From contig JAWQFJ010018649.1 in NCBI GenBank assembly GCA_034096865.1, positions 1 through 12,500 on the forward strand: 12,500 bases of DNA, read 5' to 3'. Numbering within the stretch: the first letter of the stretch is position 1; the number at the start of each line of letters is the position of its first letter. Made by a program: the position numbers and the translations under genes. The DNA is from Theodoxus fluviatilis. Lineage: Eukaryota > Mollusca > Gastropoda > Cycloneritida > Neritidae. Below are positions 7,150 through 12,500 of this stretch, one piece after another. Under the pieces are notes generated by a model. That model was not told the origin of the DNA. It did no database searches and saw only the letters and a program-made list of their open reading frames with translations.

Positions 7150-7640
7150 CTTGTAGATTTCCCCCCTTCAGACGCTGGTTCGTGTGAGGCGAGGCGGTGG
7201 CGGGGCGAGAACAAGCGTGTGGACAGGAGCGGTCTCACCAAGACCTGTGTCACGACGGCGGCAGTTTGGTGTGAATGCAGTGTGGGAAAACCGCCGCGTG
7301 CTAGAGTTTGGGAGACAAGACAGGAAACATATCCAGGTTTCTCGACGTCCTGGCCAAATCCCGAAGTTTTTCCCTGGATTTCTCATGAAGTTCGAAGATT
7401 CAGCCTCGACTTACACCCGCTAAAGTTTTGGGTGACTTTTCTCTTCTTCTTCCTGTTTTTCAGCAGAAGGATCGTTTTCCGCCTGCGTACTTCATCGTGA
7501 CGGCAACCAGTCTCTCCGATTTCTCGAGACTTGCTGCCCACTGTCGCAGGTGTCTTGGAGAATCACACCCTGCCACTTGCAAAGCTGTTCACAGCGGTAG
7601 TCAGGAAGAACTGTCCATTGACGTTTCTGCAGACCCGTGC
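7150..7640. other. Non-coding stretch with a splice-acceptor-like site
   Basis: No gene is recognised. The best local signal is a pyrimidine tract ending in CAG (7438-7463), which looks like a strong 3' splice site. The frame after it continues to a stop near 7652 without resemblance to any family I know. A possible donor CAG/GTGTCT lies near 7547-7554. These may be parts of an unrecognised spliced transcript or chance. Confidence 0.35.
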
Positions 7641-7720
7641 TCTGTGCTGTGATCTGTCAACACGCCTGGCCTTTCTGTGCTGTGATCTGTCAACACGCCT
7701 GGCCTTTCTGTGCTGTGATC
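7641..7720. repeat. 33-bp tandem repeat, 2.4 copies
   Basis: Units at 7641-7673 and 7674-7706 are identical, each beginning TCTGTGCTGTGATCTGTCAA. A partial third copy (7707-7720) stops at TCTGTGCTGTGATC. The perfect identity points to a recent duplication. The period is a multiple of three, so it keeps a local frame open, but that frame has no other support. Confidence 0.95.
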
Positions 7721-7840
7721 GCCAGGAATCTCACGTGGGAAATTAAAGTCTAAATTCAGCGCCTTGCCCGTACCTGTAACACCAATATCTGGTATTGTTT
7801 ACACTCTCGACAGTCGGTTTGTTAGTGCAAAGGACATCTC

Positions 7841-8170
7841 CTGGGAGAAATCTCATCCAATGTGGTTTTCTCTACGATTTATGGGATTTTGAGTGTGGAA
7901 TATTCTGGCAGTGTGATTGGTGCTCCGTGTGACTAAAGCTCTTCATTCATCCTCGTCCAAAGCATGTTCGTGCAAGCATGTTCTGATAGGAAAGTGACTG
8001 GCAGAGATCTTTCCCATGGATTGTAGGGTGTGAACTCCACCCGTCTTCCCTGTGAGTTTGGGGGACACAGAGTGTAAAACTTTCTGGCAGTGTGGTCTGA
8101 GCTGTTTTGTCTACAGCATATCAATCACACCCGTACAAAACGTCTGTGTGCAAGCCATTTCAATTGCGGT
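7841..8170. repeat. Ancient tandem duplication, about 160-180 bp unit
   Basis: Two diverged copies can be aligned by eye. CTGGGAGAAATCTC (7841) corresponds to CTGGCAGAGATCTT (7998). GAGTGTGGAATATTCTGGCA (7891) corresponds to GAGTGTAAAACTTTCTGGCA (8070). CGTCCAAAGCATGTTCGTGC (7953) aligns with the sequence ending GTCTGTGTGCAAGCC near 8155. Gaps are required, so the offset varies between about 157 and 179. A trace of an earlier copy may precede 7841 (GTTAGTGCAA). Similarity is only moderate and is my manual alignment. Confidence 0.5.
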
Positions 8171-8887
8171 GGTGATTTCGACTTGATGTGAAAGACGGAT
8201 CCTCTCAGCCAGGCTGCAGAGGCTGGAGCTACCTGTGGAATATGTGTTTGAACCTATTCTCCGCCATGCCTCTGTCTGAATTTCCTGGACGAGTGAAAAA
8301 TTGTTACCTACACATGGGAGACTTGGGAAAGCATTGTTTATTTGTCCACATTTCGCTTTTGGCCACATTTGACTGATCAACAATCATCTGGACTGCCTAT
8401 GAAACGGTGTACAGCCAAGGTTTCCATTGCCTGCTTCGTAGCGTACAAGTGGTCAGTTTGAACACGGCTGTTTGGAGGTTGTGCAGGATTTCTATCGTCC
8501 CTGATTCTCCCGATAAATGTTAAATGTAGTCGTGAAACTTTATCGAAATTTTGTCGCGGAACACAAGCGAGGTCAGGTGTCTGAACGCGCACCGTGAGAT
8601 TGCGTGCCGTGACGTGACAGCTGTGACGTCACGTCGTGCAACACAAAACGAAAAGGGACTGCGCGACCTGCTATCAATATTTTGGAAGAGAAAAGTCTAG
8701 GCAGGTAGGCCGACCTCGCGCACTGGTCGTGGGCGACGGTGAGATGGACACACAACGTTTCGGCTGGTAGAGCCCTCCCCAGGTGTGGTGACAGTGGGGC
8801 CAGGGGGAAGGCCAGGGAAAGTGACTCAACACGTCAGAAGTTCAGTGGGAAAGCTTGGGAAGCGAAGGCAGATAGGGAGATACCGGA
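8171..8887. other. Non-coding stretch with a CRE-type palindrome
   Basis: No gene or tandem repeat is recognised. TGACGTCA at 8624-8631 is a perfect CRE palindrome. It lies in a short cluster with nearby GACGTGAC and CACGTCGTG, so several ACGT cores fall within about 30 bp. Frames of 60-90 codons on the minus strand (8111-8383, 8377-8592) have no recognisable content. Confidence 0.4.
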
Positions 8888-8890
8888 GGA

Positions 8891-9136
8891 GGGCTGAAGG
8901 AGAGGACGGGATGAAGGAGAGGACGGGCTGAAGGAGAGGACGGAATGGAGAGGACGGGCTGAAGGAGAGGACGGAATGGAGAAGAGGACGGGCTGAAGGA
9001 GAGGACGGGCTGAAGGAGAGGACGGGCTGAAGGAGAGGACGGAATGAAGGAGAGGACGGAATGAAGAAGAGGACTGAATGAAGAAGAGGACGGAATGAAG
9101 GAGAGGACGAATGGAGAGGACGGGCTGAAGGGGCAC
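8891..9136. repeat. 17-bp minisatellite, about 15 units
   Basis: The unit is GG(G/A)(C/A)TGAAGGAGAGGAC. Two main variants, GGGCTGAAGG and GGAATGAAGG, are interspersed. Most units are 17 bp; those at 8942-8955 (14 bp) and 9109-9121 (13 bp) carry short deletions, and the last unit at 9122 is truncated. The + strand is purine-rich. Minus-strand frames of 133-183 codons reading Ser-Pro-Ser-Ala-Arg-Pro-Leu-type repeats cross it in three registers, which marks them as artefacts. Confidence 0.96.
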
Positions 9137-9815
9137 CGTTGGGAGGGTGCTTGGTTCCCTGTCGTTTGAATTTGTTCTGCCAGTTTCTCTCTTGCTGTGG
9201 AAGACGTACCAAGGCCAATGCAGACATAAGTACCCTGGATGCCTTTCAACTGCCTGTGTGTGACTTGACTGGGAAGGTGGGGTCCCTGTCCGGCTTCCTG
9301 TGCAAGACTGTCTAGGGGCTTCATGGCGGGACCAACATCGGATAGCTTTCAGCTCCATGTGGCAGACGTGTGAGAGTGTGTTCACTGGTATTTATCTGCT
9401 CAATCTGGTCCACTCGAAGAAGTGAACAAGATTGCGTCATTTCAAATGGTGTCAGGCAGCTTCCAAAACCGTGTGGAAAAGGCATATTAGGTTACTTCGC
9501 CTGCCTGTTGTTGCCGGGTGTTCTTGTTCGCGAAAAGAACTTGCACAATCGTCTTGCAGACAAACATCAGTTCTGGCTGTTCAAATATTGTGTTGTCTAG
9601 AAATCTGTATGTACGACAACGCTTCTCTGCTTTCGTCTGAACGCATATCGTGGACAAGCAAGTTGTGCTCAGTTTTTGAATTGGTTTAATTGAATACCGC
9701 ATAGCACACGTATAGTCAGTGTCACATTTTCTCTTGAAAGTCATTCGATAGACTAACAAAAATCGGTCAGTTTTGACCCACACTAGAAGACTGTTCACAC
9801 TTGACATCGCCCAGC
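9137..9815. other. Non-coding stretch, nothing recognised
   Basis: This is ordinary-complexity sequence with no tandem repeat. Overlapping 76-126 codon frames exist on both strands (9370-9600, 9432-9689, 9487-9867) with no recognisable domain, and they exclude each other as genes. No RNA gene was identified. Confidence 0.5.
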
Positions 9816-9925
9816 ACCCACCCCCCCAACCCCCACCCCCACCCCTGCCCTGGTCAGTCCACTGCACTGTTCAGAGAAGCTGACCAGCGGAGAGCTGTGA
9901 GAGGAGGAGCGGGCGGGGCGGGGCC
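9816..9925. promoter_or_regulatory. C-tract and GC boxes, possible regulatory GC-rich patch
   Basis: 9816-9851 contains at least five runs of three or more C separated by A or T, so the minus strand could form a G-quadruplex and the + strand an i-motif. Downstream, 9910-9925 reads CGGGCGGGGCGGGGCC, two overlapping Sp1-type GC boxes, in a CpG-containing context that continues to about 10020. This could be a promoter-like patch. No TATA, start codon context or supported transcript follows; the 100-codon + frame at 9801-10103 is Pro/Ala/Arg-rich and unconvincing. Confidence 0.3.
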
Positions 9926-10119
9926 GTCTCTACTGCGCTGTTCTCGCCGCTCTGCCTCCACCAGAATCGTCTGCTGCCCACACGCGCAAGGGTTTGTGGG
10001 GTTTCCCCGGCTCCGTGCGCACTGTTCTGCGAGGCCAGTGAGTTCAGGGCAGGCACCGCTGTTTCCGCCTCTGCCAGCGCCCTCAAAGACTCTGCCTCGA
10101 TGAGGATCCTGGTGCTGTC
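9926..10119. other. GC-rich non-coding spacer
   Basis: GC-rich sequence with scattered CpG lies between the GC boxes and the satellite array. No repeat or gene was recognised. Confidence 0.45.
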
Positions 10120-11960
10120 ACTCCAGAGGAAGGTTTGGGATCTCCTCGCTGACAGATAGGGTTTCGTCCAGTTGAGAAGCGTTACATTGCGTCGCCGAGA
10201 ATCTCTTTGTCAATTCACCGAGAAATTAGGAATCACCTCGTAGGGAAACCTCAGATCTGTTGCAAATATTAACTTGGGATTACATTGCCGAGTATCTTCG
10301 TGTCAATTCACGGAGAAATTTGGAAAAAAACTCAGATCTGTCACAAAAATTAACTTGGAATTACTTCGACAAGAATCTTCGTGTCGATTCACGGAGAAAT
10401 TTGGAATCTTCACGTGGAAAATCCCAGATCTGTAAGGAAAAAAACCTTGGAATTGCCTCATTAAAAAACTTAGTGTCGCAGAGTGAATCTAAAAAATCAT
10501 CGCACTGAAACTCGGGTTTGCCACGACAAAAACCAGACCATTGGGATTAACTTGCTGAAAATTGTCGTGTTACTTTACGGAGAAGGTTGAATCACTACGT
10601 AGGAAAAACTCAGTTCTGTCACCGAGAGAAACTTGGAATCGCCTCGTTGAAAATTTTTTGTGTCCCTCTACAGGAAGTGTTCACATCACCCCATGGACAG
10701 ACTTAGATTGCCGCGAACAGAAACGTGAAACAACCTTGCTGAAATCTTTGTTTCTGTTCATGGACAGGTTTGGAATCATCACGTAGGAAAACGCAGATCT
10801 GTCGCGAAAAGAACCTTCAAAATCACTTTGTTGAAAATCTTGGTACCGCTTGACAGAACATCTTCAAATCAACCCACCAAAAAAACGTGGGTTTGCCGCA
10901 AACAGAAACTTGAAACAACCTTGCTGAGAATCTTTGCGTGAGTTCACAGAGAAAATTTTAATTACCCCACAGCAAAAACTCAGTTCTGAGAACCTTGAAA
11001 CTCACCTCGTTGAAAAACTTCTTGTCAGTTTTCAGAGAAGCTTCAAATAAACACAGTGAAAGTCTGAGTTTCGTCACGTGCAGAAACTTTGGGATTACTT
11101 TGCCGATAAAACTTGTGTCCGTTCACGGAGAGCTGTTCAATCACCACATAGGAAAACCCAGATGCGTCAATTGAAATGGCCCGTTTGGAATATCTGAAAG
11201 GTCTGTAATTCTCTAGTAGGAAGATCTGTCAAGGATAGACAGTTTGTAATTACCCCTGAAAAATCTTGCTTATACTTCATGGAATGAGCTCCGAATCGTC
11301 ACAAAGGAAAACCCTGCATTTGTATGGAAGATAAACGTGGATTTACTTCACCGAACAACATGGCGCCACACTTCTGAGAGACTTGGAATCACTACGTAGA
11401 AACCTCAGATTTGCCTTGAACGGAAACTTGTGTTAACCTCGTTAAATAACTGTGTGTGGCTTCATTGAAAATCCTGGGATCACCACGTACTAAATACATG
11501 TCTCAGAACTGTCACGCAAACATTTCGATCTGCCCTGCCGGGTGACCTGTGTCGTCTCACGGGGAATCTTGCATTTAACACAAAGGAAGAAACGGACATT
11601 TGTCTCAAAGACAAAGCTGGAGTTACCTCCTCGAGAAGCTAGGCGTCGCTTCATGGGCAGGCTTGGAGTCACCAGTTAGGAAAAACTCAGAACCATCACC
11701 ACGGGGAACCTGCAAGTGTCTTGCTAAGAACATCTGTGTGGGTTTCACAGAGGGGAACCGAAATCATTACAGAAAAACATCCACATTCACAAAGAAGAGA
11801 CGCATGGAATTACATTGCTGAAAGACATCACTGAAGAGAGTAGGTTAGAATGACTGAAGAGAGAGACTCGGAGTAACCACGAGGAGAATCTTGCACTAAT
11901 CTCCTTGGGAGAACCGCAGTAGTTTACAGAGTGGAGCAGGATCTTGACCTAGCTAGAACT
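10120..11960. repeat. Diverged ~92-bp satellite array with ~185-bp dimeric organisation
   Basis: About twenty degenerate head-to-tail monomers of roughly 92 bp are visible. A type-A monomer has the landmarks TTCACGGAGAAATTTGGAAT, then ACGTAGGAAAA, CTCAGATCTGTC, ACTTGGAATTAC and GAAAATCTTCGTGTC. A type-B monomer has GGGTTTGCCGC, AACAGAAACTTGAAAC and AACCTTGCTGAGAATCTTT. The ACGTAGG landmark or its diverged form recurs near 10145, 10239, 10413, 10598, 10782, 10970, 11147, 11302, 11395, 11486, 11673, 11770 and 11880. The offsets are close to 92 or 185. In 10413-11147 A and B alternate, giving a dimer of 174-188 bp; GAAACAACCTTGCTGA occurs exactly at 10727 and 10912. Toward both ends A-like monomers follow each other directly. 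The array decays gradually after about 11700. Stops are frequent in all frames, so it is not a repeat protein. Confidence 0.85.
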
Positions 11961-12500
11961 GGAACCTCGTCAAAGAGAAACCTGCCTTCTCCTCTCAGAG
12001 AATCAAAAACGTATCGCTGCCAGAGTGAGAGTGACGCTGGACGTAACATGTGATACTCGTCGTCCTCTGCCTAGACTAGACCTGATTTAACGCTTTGCCT
12101 GGAAAGTGGTTCTCCTGATCTTCCTTTTGTCGTCTTCTGCATCGGAGTTGTGTGTCTGCTGAAGAAGAAAAAAAAAAACTCTTTGCTGTGACTCAATGTC
12201 GGACATCTAACAGACTCAACGGCATCGGATACTCAGAGAGCAACCGCGTGGAAAATCAATCAGAGCACTTTTCCGTTCCCTCGCCTTATCGTCTCATGTG
12301 AGTGGCCAGGTCTGTGGTTTGAAAGTGCTGTGTAGAGTACAGGAAGCGATGCTGTCCCCAGTGGTGATCAGTAATTGCAGTTTCTGATTCAGTTCAAACC
12401 ATCTTCTTCCACCGTCAGTCCCGGTCCCAACACTGCGCGCGGACAAGAACTCTCCAGGAAAGAGATCGTGCGTGGCAAACACATTTCCCATCGTCAGTTT
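11961..12500. other. Non-coding stretch, nothing recognised
   Basis: This is ordinary-complexity sequence after the satellite decays. An A-run (about 12168-12178) is the only simple tract. A 65-codon minus-strand frame (12491-12294) starts in a good context (A at -3, G at +4), but it resembles no family I know and could continue as part of a gene beyond the window. Confidence 0.45.

Noticed and set aside
6937..7500. 187-codon + frame as a possible gene
   Set aside because: It runs through a SINE-like A/B-box unit and a pyrimidine splice-like tract, and has no recognisable domain. GC-rich sequence gives long chance frames.
8826..9385. Three minus-strand frames (133-183 codons) with Ser-Pro-Arg-Pro-Leu repeats
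   Set aside because: They are open in three registers because of the 17-bp purine-rich minisatellite; real coding would use one.
10120..11960. CRISPR-like array or repeat-protein gene
   Set aside because: The monomers are contiguous and degenerate with no spacer/repeat division, the host looks eukaryotic, and stops occur in all frames.
12294..12491. 65-codon minus-strand frame with good start context
   Set aside because: It has no family resemblance and is short; it is near the window edge, so a link to a gene beyond cannot be tested here.

Overview
This window looks like non-coding, repeat-rich nuclear DNA from an animal. The reasons are Pol III-type SINE promoters, terminal-inverted-repeat and hairpin-ended dispersed repeats, many long perfect microsatellites, and no convincing protein gene, operon or ribosome-binding-site structure. 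A marine invertebrate, possibly a mollusc, is a plausible host because hairpin-ended repeats carrying ACAG/CA microsatellites are known there. That is an inference; no gene fixes the taxon. Every long open frame I examined lies in simple sequence or tandem repeats, and I annotate no CDS.

Layout, left half. 302-500 is a short terminal-inverted-repeat element (MITE-like). 551-980 is a long GA compound microsatellite. 1110-1436 and 2584-3021 are two copies, in opposite orientation, of one dispersed repeat. Each has a CA/ACAG microsatellite, a cluster of CGTCA half-sites and a CCTCCAG-loop-CTGGAGG hairpin at one end. Between them lie 49 perfect CATC units (2008-2203) and an 11-copy 24-bp minisatellite (2220-2483). 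A third, exact 39-bp copy of the hairpin end (3022-3060) is joined directly to a tRNA-derived SINE-like unit (3061-3353).

Middle. From about 4100 to 6640 there is a mosaic of low-complexity blocks. On the + strand they run GA and GGGA, degenerate GA, a 380-bp ordinary spacer, GA, GT, CT, and finally CA. A second SINE-like A/B-box pair lies at 7058-7149.

Right half. A 33-bp repeat (7641-7720), a faint ancient tandem duplication (about 7841-8170) and a 15-unit 17-bp minisatellite (8891-9136) are followed by a C-tract with GC boxes (9816-9925). A diverged satellite array fills about 10120-11960. Its monomer is about 92 bp, and in its central part two monomer types alternate as a dimer of about 185 bp.

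No genes can be said to work together here. The most interesting items are the 92/185-bp satellite, the hairpin-ended microsatellite-bearing repeat and its fusion to the SINE, and the MITE with nested inverted repeats. I see no evidence for a new protein-coding system.
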